A stretch of DNA of 64,000 bases. It comes from Kudoa neothunni (Eukaryota > Cnidaria). The notes under the pieces were generated by a model that was not told where the DNA came from, searched no databases, and saw only the letters and a list, made by a program, of their open reading frames with translations. Positions 12,463 through 24,594 of the stretch are shown here, piece after piece. The translations under genes and the position numbers were made by a program. The stretch lies in NCBI GenBank assembly GCA_964304625.1, contig OZ199839.1, positions 558,001 to 622,000 of the forward strand. Reading direction: 5' to 3'. The stretch's first letter is position 1. Each line of letters opens with the position of its first letter.

Positions 12463-14390
12463 TTATTTCTTCGAAAGGCGTTGTTTCAACATTTGCACTT
12501 GTTTCTTGAGTTCGGCGGGATAATCCTTATTGAGTTTTTGTTTGAAATAATCTTCCACCTCATCGATATCTCTAACAAAGTATTCTGGATCAATGTTGAA
12601 TAAGTTGTTAGGATTGACGTTGTTTAGACCGGAGAGATTGATCGAGTCAGCTTTGGGTACGAAACCAATAGGAGTCTCGATAGCGATATCTTCATTATCG
12701 CATCTCCTGAAAATCCAATCTAGAACTCGGATATTTTCACCGTAACCAGGCCAAACGAATTTTCCATCGGCATCCTTTTTGAACCAATTGACATGGAATA
12801 TCTTGGGCAGCTTTCTTCCGGGGACAGCACCAACATCGAACCAATGCTGGATGTAGTGACCGGCGTTGTAAGGAAGGAAAGGTCTCATAGCAAACGGATC
12901 ATGGGTGACAACGTTGGATTTCATGTCGCTAGCAGCGGCGGTGGTTTCCGACTTCACTCCAGCGCCAAGGAATACTCCATGATTCCAACTGAATGCCTCC
13001 ATCACAAGTGGGATACCAGTGGGACGTCTACCACCAAAAATAATGGCCGAGATAGGAACACCTCTTGGGCTATCCCAGTCTTCATCGAGTACAGTGCAGT
13101 TTCTGATTGGAGAGCAGAATCTAGAGTTGGGATGGGCGGCTTTGGCGCCACTTTCTGCTTTCCAGTTGGGGTTGCCATGCCAATCGGTAACGCTAACCTT
13201 CGATAGGTCAACTTCCTCTTCGAGACCTTCCCAGAAAACTCCACCATCACTAGTGGCCGCAACATTGGTAAAGATGGTATCCTTGTAGATGCATTCCATA
13301 GCGATTGGGTTGGTCTTATGAGAAGTGCCAGGGCAAACTCCAAAAAATCCTTTTTCAGGGTTGATAGCGCGTAGAGCTCCATCATTGTCGAATTTCATCC
13401 AAGCAATATCATCTCCAACGCAGGTGACTTTCCATCCAGGGATGTTAGGAGTCATCATGGCTAGATTGGTTTTACCACAGGCACTGGGGAAGGCAGCAGC
13501 AATATATTTCTTTTCTTTCTTTTCGTTCTCCAAACCCAGAATCAACATGTGTTCAGCAAGCCAACCTTCTCTTCGAGCAATATTTCCAGCAATACGCAAA
13601 GCGAAACACTTCTTTCCCAACAAGCTGTTTCCACCGTAACCGCTACCGCAACTGATGATTTCATTTTCGGCGGGGAAGTGAGTGATGAGAGTTTTGGGTG
13701 GATTACAAGGCCACGACTTGAGTATTTCTGGTGCGTCGGCAGGCAGAGGCAATGGGGTTAATACAGTATGCGTGCAACGCACAAAGTCTTTTGCTTTTAG
13801 ATATTTCAGCGTAGAGTCGCCCATGGTGGTCATCAAACCCATACAAATAACAACATATGCGGAGTCGGTGATCTCAATACCAATCTAATCATTTAAGCAA
13901 ATTTATCGATCCACCAAAGTATCCAAACAATAAAAACGTGCTCGCTTACCTTTGAGAATTCACAACCGAGAGGTCCCATACAGAATGGAAGCACATACAT
14001 TGTTCTTCCTTTCATGGAGCCGGTGAGATAACCATGAAGCTTCGTTCTCATTTCCTTGACATCACACCAATTGCCGAGTTGACCTTGGTTAGGATCAAGT
14101 GGTTCAGGAACGCTCATTTCTTTGGTTTCGGTACACATGAAAGTTTTCGATTCCACTCTAGCCACATCATCTGGAGACGTTCTTGCAAGGTAGCACCCAT
14201 CGTATTTAGGAAGTTTGTGGATAGTTCCGTTCGCAATGAGAAGCTCAATAAGCGCCTGTTTTTCTTTCGCAGAACCATCACATATGTGAACGGACTCAGG
14301 TTGACATAAATTGTATGTTTTGGTGATATATTCCTTGACCTCTGTAGGAAATTTTGAAATGTCTCCGTAAGAAATATTTAAAGTCATCAC
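12463..14390 (-). CDS. Phosphoenolpyruvate carboxykinase, GTP-dependent (PEPCK)
   Basis: Two exons: 14390-13950 (147 codons) and 13884-12463 (473 codons plus stop), separated by a 65-nt GT-AG intron with phase 0. The product is 620 aa, the usual length for cytosolic PEPCK, and shows no obvious mitochondrial presequence. It converts oxaloacetate plus GTP to phosphoenolpyruvate, CO2 and GDP (gluconeogenesis; in many parasitic invertebrates it can run toward oxaloacetate). Visible motifs: the P-loop with the reactive cysteine FPSACGKTNLAM (Cys about residue 283), VGDDIAWMKFD for metal and nucleotide binding, FGGRRPTGIPLV, and the N-terminal YLARTSPDDVARVE and GLMTTMG segments of the substrate site. 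Nothing is missing. The exons are richer in G and C than the flanks and cast long shadow frames on the other strand, consistent with codon bias in a strongly expressed gene. Confidence 0.97.
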
Positions 14391-15577
14391 TCACTCGTCA
14401 GCTCCAACAGGTCGATGCCGAAATGTTATCCGATTAGAACAATAGCTGACCATTGTCAAGTATTGGTTTAATATAGAGATTAAATTCAAAATTTTGGATT
14501 AACCACAAAAATTTATCATAACCTAAAACTATTCGAATTGTTGGGTGTCAATATGTTGATACCATTGATTGATAGTTAAAACATCAGTTTGATTATTGTG
14601 ATAAAAAAGGTGAAAACAATCTCTGAAATATTACCCCTCAAACATCGACAAGAATCGTTCGTACAAAATTTTTAATCATTTATTACATACTTTTCTGTTA
14701 AAGATTAAAAGTAGTCGTAATCATATTATTATAGCTACATAAAAACATTTGTTGAAATATTGCTTGAGTACCTTTATTGTAGGTGAGGTATTGTGCTGTT
14801 TTAGATTCGTAAATTTTTTTCAGCGTATTTTTAATAGAATGAAAATCAGCTACGAAGATTGAAATATTTGGTTCTATTTGTGTCACAATGTTTAATTTTC
14901 TATAAACATATCAAATAATGAATATGTTAATCCTTGTGAGTCATCAATTGATCAACCGTGACCTTGTGGGCATAGATTTTAACTTGTCACATGTTTATGA
15001 TTCGTTCCGTTCAAGAAAATCAATTATTAAATTCTAATTCCAAGACATAATCACTGTTGAGAGAATAAATGTGTGAGTTCTCAATTCACGGGGATTATTA
15101 TCTCGTTTAAAATCATATTCACGCACAGTTTATCACTGCAGATAATTCGATTTATGTTATAACCTGATATTTGATCGATCGTTTGAAGTTTAAACTCTAC
15201 CCACCCCACTTTTCAAAACGACTATGGAATTTAATTGTAATACCTACCCAGTTGTGAGGCTAGTTTTGATATGTTTGTCGCATAAAATAAATGTTATATT
15301 CGTAATCCCTTGTATTGAATTTAATATGTTCCATAATCCCACTGTTGTTATTACTGCTGTGAGTATTAATATGTTGATAATGAATGTTTACGAGTTTGTC
15401 AACATTACTACTTGTTTTATTCTCCAGTAAGCAACTAACTGGAACACTATTCCATCAATATAATACGTCGATCTACAGTTAATATTGTTTATCGCACATT
15501 TTTGTACGAATTGATAAAAAGGTACCGAATAAACATGACCTGTGCAACTGCGTGCGAGCTTCTCATAAAAAATTAAA
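14391..15577. other. No gene seen; PEPCK upstream region
   Basis: AT-rich DNA 5' of PEPCK. Open frames up to 68 codons are present (for example 15224-15430), but they have no recognisable homology or splice context. No specific promoter element can be assigned. Confidence 0.45.
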
Positions 15578-15579
15578 TA

Positions 15580-17552
15580 CAGTAGTGCAGGGATATTGCG
15601 TAACAGGGGTACTACGCACTTTTTGACATTAAAGCAAGGTTTCCTATTAATAATACATAATATTGTTATTTATAGTACAATAAACTTAAAAATGTTTAAT
15701 TAAGAAAAATGATTTTTAAAAATATTTCACATTAAAAATCTCCCAATTAGATCCAACGACATGGTTAGTACGCAATTAAGAAATCAGAGAAAATATCGAT
15801 CGTTAGATGAGAAGATTAAAATAATAAATTATTACGACGAAATAAAAGAATTCAATGGCTCAAAAACTAAAACTGTTGGGAAATTTAATCTCAAATCGAT
15901 ATCTTTTTTGAATAGCATATTATTAAAAAGGAGCGGTATTATGAACAATTTAAACTCTGGAGACCCAGATCACAGCAGAAAAACCTCAGGAAAAGGGAAT
16001 TTTTCCACGTTAGATTCCAAAATTAAGGAGTGGATTGAGTTAATAAGAACTAATAATATCGAGTTCTCAAGGGATGATATAATTAAAAATGCTAACGACT
16101 ATTCATTTGAAGTTAAAAAACAACTTCTAAAGTTGATAGAGGTTGGTTTCAAGGCTTTGCTTCAAGAGTTGGGCCGAAGAAGAACAAATTCACAGGAGAG
16201 TCTAAGAGTGTCGATCCTGAAATAGTTTCCTCTTGGAAAGATCAACTGTTAAAATTGATTGACAATTATGACCCAAAAGATATTTTTAATTAGAATGAGA
16301 CTGAGCTATTTTATCAGCAAAGAAAAAATAAAATATACTTTAAATTTGTATCACAGTATGAAATTTGGTGCATGGTTACGTATTTAAAAAGGAGGGAAAC
16401 TTGCACGGTTCTAAAAATCGAAGAAGAGAGTAACTATTCTTGCCATTTTCTCGATGTTTTGAGAAAAATGACCGTTATTAATAATTGGAAATTATGAAAA
16501 ATCTCGTTGCTTTCGGAAGATTAGGGACCTCCCACTTCCCTATTACGTAAATAAGAAAGCTTGAATGACCAGCTTGATTTTTTCAAAATAACTAACGGAG
16601 TGGAATCGTGAACTTTCTCGATGCAAGAAAAGTATCTTATTATTTGTTGATAATTGTCCAGCCCACCCAACACTAAATTTTTCAAACGTCCGACTCTTTT
16701 TTTTCCCATCCAAAACAACCAATGTATTGCAGCAATTGGATCAGGGAATTATTAACAGTTTTAAGTGTATTTTCAAAAATCATCTGACAAATTATTTTAT
16801 AAATAAAGCCACTTCTAATTCCACGGATGTTTCTGATAACAATTTAAGTGATGATCCTCCAGACTTACATGAAGCTATGTATATGATTAAAGAAACATGG
16901 CAATTAGAGACTGACGAAACAATAAAAAGCTGTTTCAACAAATAATTCTTTTTTAATAACTGTGATTCAGCAGACATCATCCCTTCGTTTGAAAGGAATT
17001 TACCAGGAAATCAACTTAGAGACTGTGTTGATGAAGAAGAAATTATATCAATTAGAGACCCAGAAGAAGAATGTGTTAACTAGATAAATAATGGAGTCGA
17101 CACAATGGATGAATCGTCTCCTAATGAAAATTATGAATAAACTACCATTATTTGTTCCATAAATGAAGTTACGAACATTTAAATAAATTGAGGAAATTTT
17201 TTTCGTTCACGATCAAGCTATGTTAGAAAATATAATCAAATTAGACTTTTTTATTTGCAACATAAGACGCGGTTCCCAAAAAACGATAAAATAACCGATT
17301 ATTTCAAAAAATCTGCATAATTTCGAATTATTCTAGTTTATTCACCTTATATTTATTTTGTCGTGTATTTACTATTGATTTTTCCCAAATATATTCGAGT
17401 TGCCATTAATATGGGCGGGAAAATATGGTTGTTAAATACAAAATACAGCGGCGCGCGACTAACATTTTTCTCTCATTTTGCGCGCGCGGACATGGATACT
17501 ACGCACCTAACTGTTTCGTCCCAACAAAGTGTGTAGTATCCCTGCACTACTG
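15580..17552 (+). mobile_element. pogo/Tigger-like DNA transposon with TA target duplication
   Basis: The left end TA|CAGTAGTGCAGGGATA at 15578-15595 is matched by the right end TATCCCTGCACTACTG|TA ending at 17552. These are the terminal inverted repeats and TA target duplication expected for the Tc1/mariner-pogo superfamily. Length is about 1.97 kb. It encodes a decayed transposase on the plus strand. Subterminal copies of ACTACGCAC also occur near both ends. Confidence 0.88.
15761..17100 (+). pseudogene. pogo/Tigger-like transposase remnant (CENP-B-type HTH plus DDE domain)
   Basis: It starts MVSTQLRNQRKYRSLDEKIK. A CENP-B-like N-terminal helix-turn-helix (LDEKIKIINYYD ... VGKFNLKSISFLN) is followed by a second DNA-binding region reading RGWFQGFASRVGPKKNKF after a frame change near 16130. 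The first part of the DDE domain is IDNYDPKDIFN then NETELFYQQ, where a stop replaces the residue before NET. Further on, LQQLDQGIINSFK corresponds to the conserved QPLDQGII segment of pogo/jerky transposases. Several stops and shifts show that it is dead. The first ~150 codons (15761-16225) remain open. Confidence 0.78.
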
Positions 17553-17785
17553 TATATACAAAACAGTTCGAATTTTTCGCGCAACCTGTGGTTTTTTTGA
17601 CTTGGAGGACTTTATTGTAACGAATTAGTGAGGCAAATCAATTTTGGCTTGTAAAAATGATTTAGATATTTTTTACCGAAAATATAGATAAATCAAATTC
17701 ATTTGTAGCTTGATTTACAAATTAGTTTCCTACAGTTGGTAACCACTTTACGTAATCCCCTAGGGCAGGGAAAGATTAAAATAGT

Positions 17786-18356
17786 CACTTAACCAGTTGA
17801 CTCCAGTTTGGATCGAACATGAATAATATAAATTGTATTTATATCGCCCTTTGGATATAATTTAGGCTATAAACATTAGCCTTCTCGCAAAGCACATTCA
17901 AATCCTCATTATTATCGTCAGATCCACCAGAGCTCGATGTTGGGTTACTAAAATAATTGATATAAAATATTTCGTTAGAATCAGTATCGTAGTCAGTGAG
18001 AAAAATCTTAGCAAAATCTCCTATGGGCTTTTGACAGCATGTTTCGGGTACATATTTTCCTTATTTTCTCAATATTCTGTGCACAGAATTCAACCAAACT
18101 CAACTATTAATTTCTTTAAATATTCTCTGATCATTTAAGATGATAAAAACCCTGAGGTCAAATTTACCCCAAAAGCACCAATTGTATGTTTTATATATAT
18201 CGTTGTTTGTTCTACTTATTTTTAAACTCTAAATATTATATGTTATAGAAGAATACACCAGATATTACTATTGTTAAATTCTTCTAGATATAGAAAACTT
18301 GTAATACAATAGTTTATGGGGTCAATTTTACTGCAGAAACACTCGGAAGGTTAAAC
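17786..18356 (-). mobile_element. piggyBac deletion derivative
   Basis: It begins TTAACCAGTTGACTCC near 17786 and ends CGGAAGG|TTAA near 18353, so both termini carry TTAA and CC starts as in piggyBac. The minus strand across 17880-18060 reads an acidic segment with LTDYDTDSNEIFY and SGGSDDNNEDLN, like the N-terminal acidic region of piggyBac transposases. The rest of the transposase is missing. Inner text near both ends (GGTCAAATTTACCCC, GGGGTCAATTTTACT) is inverted and resembles the subterminal repeats of the element at 49432-53089. Confidence 0.5.
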
Positions 18357-18489
18357 TATAAAACTTCCTGTTCAAACCTATTATTATAAGGTGAATGACA
18401 TAGATAAAAAGCAAACGATATATGTAGTGTCCAACTGACGAAGTCATTCTAGTCTTTTTAAATATTCTATCTCATGATACAATATTTTT

Positions 18490-19375
18490 GCCTAAACTGC
18501 ATTTTGGGGCGATTCATCGACGATGGTGGGGGAGGCACGCACCGTCGGTTTTATAAATGGGGTTTCAATAGATAATATAGACAGTATGTTGATAGAAGAC
18601 TTGTTTTTTCAAAATCCGATTTAAAAAACTTTTTAACATGTTACAAAACTTGGCGCTGTTGCCAAAAGATAAAAAGTGTAATAAGCGTTGATCAGATATG
18701 TATTTGGTAAATCCAAAAAATGAAAATGATTTTTACATATTTTTTGCAACATTAGCAAAAAGTAATGTTCCAACAGAAACGGAACCTTTTTTGAAGGGTC
18801 ACATTTATCGTTATTGCAGATATTTTCCCTAATGTATTTCAATCTAAATAACACAAATAAGTCAATCGGAACAATATGTAGACAGTTATGTATTGGTTCT
18901 GAGCATACTGTAGTTGTTTGTTTGGATGCAGTTTATCTGAGAAATTTACTCGGAGTAATTAGATACCCACAGTGAAAAAATTGGTTCTCCTGGCTTGATT
19001 GTTCAAATCGACGAGTCCTTTATTTGTAGAAGGAAATACCACCATGGAAGAATTTTTGTTAATCAGTCTTGTTGGATTGTTACCATAGTTGGCTACAATG
19101 GTAATATTTTCCAGCAAATTACTGATGTTCGAGATAAACCTACGCTGGCAAATATCATATTGAGTAATGTTGAATTCGACTTGATGACATGGATGGATGA
19201 TTGGAAGGGATACGAAGTTTTGATACACAAAGATGACTTCAAAAGAATGAATGGTGTTCCTACTAATCATATCGAAACCATTTGGGGTGCATTGAAAAGA
19301 AAGTGTCGTCACATCACCTACAAGAGGTCGGAATTGATGGGTTCTTATCTCTGAGAACACTATTTCAAAAGAAAA
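18490..19375 (+). pseudogene. Merlin (IS1595/ISXO2-type) transposase remnant
   Basis: The open stretch 18995-19354 reads VQIDESFICRRKYHHGR, then GNIFQQITDVRDKPTLANII, a DDWKGYEVLIHKDDF segment, and NHIETIWGALKRKC. This is the order of the DDE domain of IS1595/Merlin transposases: VEIDESxxxxRKYxRGR, the middle Asp with W.GY, and the NxIExxWxxLK catalytic tail. The usual SDCW.GY Asp is represented by MDDWKGY, so an acidic residue is still present. N-terminal pieces lie upstream from about 18540 with stops between them. Terminal inverted repeats were not found, so the extents are approximate. Confidence 0.72.
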
Positions 19376-19583
19376 TTTACTCTTGAAACATTTAAAACAT
19401 GTATATATTAACAACTGATTAATTGTAGCTCCTTTGATAATGTATTTTATATATTTTATTTGCGCGAATTTCCTTGACCATCGCCGCAGAATCACTCCAA
19501 ACTGCAGTTTAGCCGATATTTTAAAATCCAATGCTACCGAATAATTGATGTTTGATGATAAATGAGAGAATTGTTACTTATAT

Positions 19584-19707
19584 TATAATTAGGGTTTGCA
19601 ATTTTCGAGTTTTATTTTTTTTAAATAAAACTCGGCTATTTTCCTCCAACTCGAAGGTCAAAATCGACCAAAATAAATTTAATCGAAAAATCCCAACCCT
19701 AATTATA
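19584..19707. mobile_element. 124-bp MITE-like inverted repeat
   Basis: The left end TATAATTAGGGTT is mirrored by AACCCTAATTATA at the right end. Pairing continues inward (ATTTTCGAG against AATCGAAAAAT), and a second nested palindrome, CGAGTTTTATT ... AATAAAACTCG, lies inside. The whole unit can fold back on itself. It has no coding capacity. Confidence 0.6.
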
Positions 19708-20218
19708 AATAATTTTGTGACTATAATCTCTCCTGATATTTGATATATTTTTTAACTATTAAAGTGCACGTTCAATCTAATAATTGTGTGTCCTTCTTAT
19801 GGGTCGTTTACTTCTCAGGTATTTTTTATATGCTGTTAGCGATCTTTGGTATCAACAAAATTATTAGAATCTATAGTAATGTTACATTTTAAACTTTTTT
19901 ATAATTATGTAGGTCCGAATTATTTTCCCCGTATAATTGCAGAATAGTGACGAACATACAAAGTAATAAGGCTGGTACGTAATGGAGTCTCATTACGTAA
20001 AATCGCTTTATTACATACATAACATGTTTTCTATTTGTTTTTACAAGGAAATTTTTTATTTATTTGATAGTTAAAAACATTTACTTTATTATAAATGAGA
20101 TTTTGAAAATTCAAATTTAGTTCAGTGTAAAAATAATGGTGACTACGTGTGAACCATGTAACGTACGGGTCCCGTTGCATTATATATCCATTAAATATTT
20201 TATCATAACCTGTTTATA
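19708..20218. other. No gene seen
   Basis: AT-rich spacer between the short foldback repeat and the TA-flanked element that follows. Confidence 0.45.
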
Positions 20219-20220
20219 TA

Positions 20221-21283
20221 CAGTAAACTCTCGATAATGCGTAACATTTTGGAACCAGGTAAAAGTTAAGCAATGGAAAGAAATGCACATGCGCAAACAA
20301 TACAAATAATTATTTTTCAGGGTATTTATTTATTTTTTGATTTCCCCTGTTTGTTGACTATTAGTTGAAATTAATGATTGTAAGTAGAGGTCGCTGTTTT
20401 TGATTAAGATCGATTTTAGCCGTCAAATTTTTACAAATATTTCATTGTTTATTTTCTAGGAACATTCGAAATCTTCCGAATAACTTCAAATGGGTAACAA
20501 CCGGAGAGAAATCTATAGTTTTCTTGTTGAAAGGATCGACTCGGATAAGGTGGAAAATGAACTAGCCTTTAAATATTGCAAAGTGAAATTATTCCTATAA
20601 CAAAATAGAATTTTCGATCAAATAATGTCAAAGAAACATATATAGTTCAAAAAACAGTTCAAAACGCCTCTCTGTCAGGAATTTTTTGGAGATAGAAAAA
20701 TAGAAAAATTTAGAAAATCAAGGTTCCTTTTGTGTTCTTGGCGTTATTCAGATTCCACTTTTTGAGAGAAAAGTCTTATGCGATTATTTTTTCTAAATCA
20801 TCTAAAATTTCAAGTGCACATGCGCACTGAAAGCCCAGCAACAATAATCGTTGGATTTCTTAAAAATAAAGTCGATAATGGCGACCCATAGTTATAAGTA
20901 TTATAACCAAAGTTAATATAAGCGCAATCAGCAACAAAGTGGTATGGAATCACCACCTTTAAACTATGACTCGAAGCTTCTAAATCTATCCGCAACTATT
21001 CATTGCATTTAATGTTTGATTATTTCGATTTTATCTTCAATTTTTCTCTGATAACGAGTCATTTTAGATATTTGTTGTAAGCATTTTGAAGATCAAAAAG
21101 ATTAAAATCAACAAATTGAGTTATGGGATAATAAGAATATCAATTTTTTTACATCTTATTTAAGGTTAAACAGCCAACAATAGATTTCCGACTTGGTATA
21201 TTATTATTTTCTTCCTTATCAAGATAAAATTATCAACAAATATGAGAAAATATACCGAGTTACACGGTATCGAGAGTTTGATG
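20221..21283 (+). mobile_element. TA-flanked DNA element holding a BED-finger (hAT-like) coding relic
   Basis: The left end TA|CAGTAAACTCTCGATAATGC at 20221 pairs with ACGGTATCGAGAGTTTGATG|TA ending at 21283: about 25 bp of imperfect inverted repeat with TA on both sides. Inside, near 20490-20650 (+), a broken reading frame contains RIDSDKVENELAFKYCKVKL and SKKHI. It matches, residue by residue in places, the N-terminal zinc finger of the hAT relic at 32890-33090 (EELVCKYCKIKL, LKKHI). So this TA-type element carries, or was inserted by, part of a hAT-like gene. No intact transposase. Confidence 0.6.
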
Positions 21284-22777
21284 TATGATTAGTTTGAAAA
21301 ATATACAAAAATTAAAGTTTTTTATATTTTTTTACTATTAATGTAACTCCAACTTATTTTATTCAAAATAAATTGAATATTGAAAAACAAATGACGACAA
21401 ACCAGTATAAAATATTTATTGTGTAAGTATAATTAATTGTTACAGAACTAAAATGGCTCAATTATAAAAATTTACGAATCAATCTGTTTAATATTTAATA
21501 ATAGAACTTTTTTGAGTCTTATTAATTTTCTCTAAAACAGTAGACAGGTTCGAACAACAAAACCTGATTTTGTATCACTGCAAAAATTTTAATGTCGGAA
21601 TTTTTACATAATTTAGCTCATAAATTTGTTTTTTTATTAATAATCGAACATAAAAAAATTATAAACTAAAAAAATGTATTTAGAGATTAAAACTATTTCA
21701 TTTATTACACAGATATTAAATCAAAATATATTGATGAATAACCATTAGGGAGAATTTTTTTGTTTATTCACTTTTAATTTTTAATACTATGAATCTTAAA
21801 ATATTAAAATCAATCGAAAAAATGATTTAATTAATTGAACTATGTGAATAATCCAAGGATTTACTTCAGTAAAAGCGATAACAAGACATCCTAACGATCG
21901 TCATCAAATTAAAATGCTGATATACTTTAGAATCTCTTAAACTAGTGTTTTCCGACCTTTTTTATATCGCGCCCCATCTTTTTCCAAAATATCGATTTAT
22001 TTAACTTAAACTGTTTATAGCTTTGAATAAGTCTCCTTATAACATTACAATTAGAAAGCAATTAATGTATACTTCTTTTTTCATTAAAAGTAAAATGTAT
22101 TCGATCATATCTAACTTAATTTATCGATGGAGCTTAAAGATTAACATCTTTAGTTCTTCATTCCGTCAAAAACGGCGTCAAATGAAACTCGCGGCAATCC
22201 AACCTTCATTAGGAACGACTTTCGTGTATACGGGGCTAATAAACGAAAAATAAATAATATAAACACAAAATTAATCAATATTATGTTAGGTTAATCCAAA
22301 CAAGGGTATACATAATTCTAAATGAGGCTAGTTTGAGATTCAAACTATTCTGATTCTGTTCGGATGAAGGACACGTTAAATATTATTCTTATTAAATTTT
22401 ATGAAAATGGTCATTGTTTTTTGTTTTTTTTTGATGTTAATCGTCACTTAAAAATAAGCGATATTGACTTCAAATGACATTATACTGCCCAATTATCTCA
22501 TCGTTATCAGTGCCACACCAATACTCAGGATTTTCCACGTCCACCGGTGAGGAACACTGCCATAAACATTCTTAGAGAAAGTTGAACCAAGTTTAATCCA
22601 AAAAAGTATTCGACTGCAAAGTTATCTCTATAAATCCATTAGCGAAAAAAAGGTTAAGTAAACGATTGGCTCATTAAAGTATAAATATGATTTAAATTGT
22701 TCTACGTGTTTAAGACATTAAGTAACTTTATCCAGGGTCATTCTTTAATTCATTCGGTACTGATTTAATCCTCAACA
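21284..22777. other. No gene seen
   Basis: AT-rich DNA. An open frame of 76 codons at 22023-22253 has no recognisable homology or splice context. Confidence 0.45.
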
Positions 22778-22924
22778 ATGTCATTTCCATCAAAAAAGCT
22801 GGTTGACGATTACTCAAAATTTGTTTCTGATATTAGATCAAATTCATTGCGGGAATACAGTAACGATCTGATACGTCAAAATCTGAAAAAACTATCATTT
22901 CTGTTTGCATTTAGACCTTTTTGA
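22778..22924 (+). CDS. Possible small protein or first exon (48 aa)
   Basis: The ATG at 22778 is preceded by CAACA. The frame encodes MSFPSKKLVDDYSKFVSDIR followed by a charged, helix-forming segment (SLREYSNDLIRQNLKKL) and ends FAFRPF at a TGA. Composition is more protein-like (balanced Lys, Asp, Ser, Leu) than other short frames in this AT-rich interval. No homology is recognised and no continuing exon was found, so it may be chance. Confidence 0.25.
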   Translation: MSFPSKKLVDDYSKFVSDIRSNSLREYSNDLIRQNLKKLSFLFAFRPF

Positions 22925-24594
22925 CTTATTCGCACTCAAATTGTGATCCATTTAATCAAAAATTCTGGTTTCGATGAAGTCGTTTGTTCACTAAAATTCA
23001 CAAATGTATTTTAATTTATATTTATTTTTTACTTACTCTCTTACAGTTAACATCAGATAAGTAAATTAAAGATAAATATCTATAATATATATTTTTTAGG
23101 CTGATCTATAATATACTACCCACTTTTATTAGGGGAATAAAATGAAGATCTTTTGATCCTGATTTAGACAAAAGTATTCTTCATTAGAAAATCATTATCA
23201 CAAAAATATGGTGATTAATCGATGTATCAACAAATGTCCAATCAAATTAGTTATGTCTAATTTATAAATAATTAAGAGTAGCATGCATTCATCAAAATAT
23301 TGGTTTTTTGATTACAGTGAACCATGGAATCAAACTGGTTCAATTTAAAAGGTAAAACTGAGAGACAAAAACATTGTATCAAATAAATTAAAATAAGCAT
23401 TCGTTTCAGACCAAATCATTCAATCGTTTTGTGATAATAACACAATATGACAAAATACCTTTAAACCCAAAATAGACTAAACAGATAGTTTGACTCTAAT
23501 TATTTATGTTTTTAATAGAAAAATAAGAGGTGCTAAACTTCGTTATTCTTTTTAACTGAGAATAAATAGAACTGTTTTAAGTTAATACAAATTTTATTTT
23601 TTATCCCTGACAATAGAGAGAGCAAAATAAAACGAATACAGAAACACAGTTCTAGGTGTGCCCCAACAATAGACATTGAATATGAATGGTTATTAAATGT
23701 CTATTCTTATAATTAGATTGGGAATGTATAATGACTATGCTACGATCCAAATAGGCCATACAACAACTAAATTGAATATCCATGTACGATGTGAATTGAA
23801 GGATAATATTAAGGTTAATAATTTCTATTTTAAATTCCTCTTGACGTTAGATGCGTGTTTAATTACAATTTAAATTTTCAATTAAATATACGAAAAAAAT
23901 TATTTTCTAATTTTTTTTCAAATTGTGTGAGTCAAAATTAAGCTTAAGGTGAATTGTCGTTAATAAAAATATCTCATAATTTAAGAATACTTAATTGATG
24001 AGAAGACGTCAGGTTTAATGAAATCGTCCTTTATACAGAAGATTATTTTCGTATTTCTAGGATTATGAGATTTAAATATAATCAGAATATATAAGAATTG
24101 GCCCATCTTCAAGCGTGATAACGAACTAAAGTAGCTCTTAGAAATTTTTATTCTTTAACAAAATATGGCCAACTTATTTAAATGATCTATGAAAGAATGA
24201 ATCGTGTTTTGATCTTGAAATCAATCAAGTATATTAGTTATTGATTTATAGAGGGGGTGGAAACATTATATTTTGCAAAACTTTTACCTATCGTTTAAAT
24301 CTTCATTATAGCTGTATGCAATAAAATTAGAGAAAAAATAGCACTCAAAATGCTTAAATACATTTTTTTAAACCACTTGTAAATGGTTGATTTTTATACA
24401 TTTTAAACGAACGTTTGAATTTTAAATATCAAATAACCAGTCGTATAAGAAATAAACTGATTAATAATGTTTAGCAATATTGAAAACACCCAAAATCTTT
24501 TCGGTATTACGGTTGCTTTAATTGATCGTTTTGATAGAAATTTACTTATCTAACGTTGAAACTGGAAAAAATACAGTGAAAATAGCAGTGAAGG
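22925..24594. other. No gene seen; upstream region of the surface-protein gene
   Basis: AT-rich DNA with no coding or repeat signal that I could establish. Confidence 0.45.

Noticed and set aside
12793-13761. Several plus-strand open frames opposite PEPCK
   Set aside because: Shadows of the codon-biased PEPCK exon; no domain recognised.
15224-15430. 68-codon hydrophobic frame
   Set aside because: AT-rich DNA readily gives hydrophobic frames (Phe/Ile/Leu); no start context or homology.
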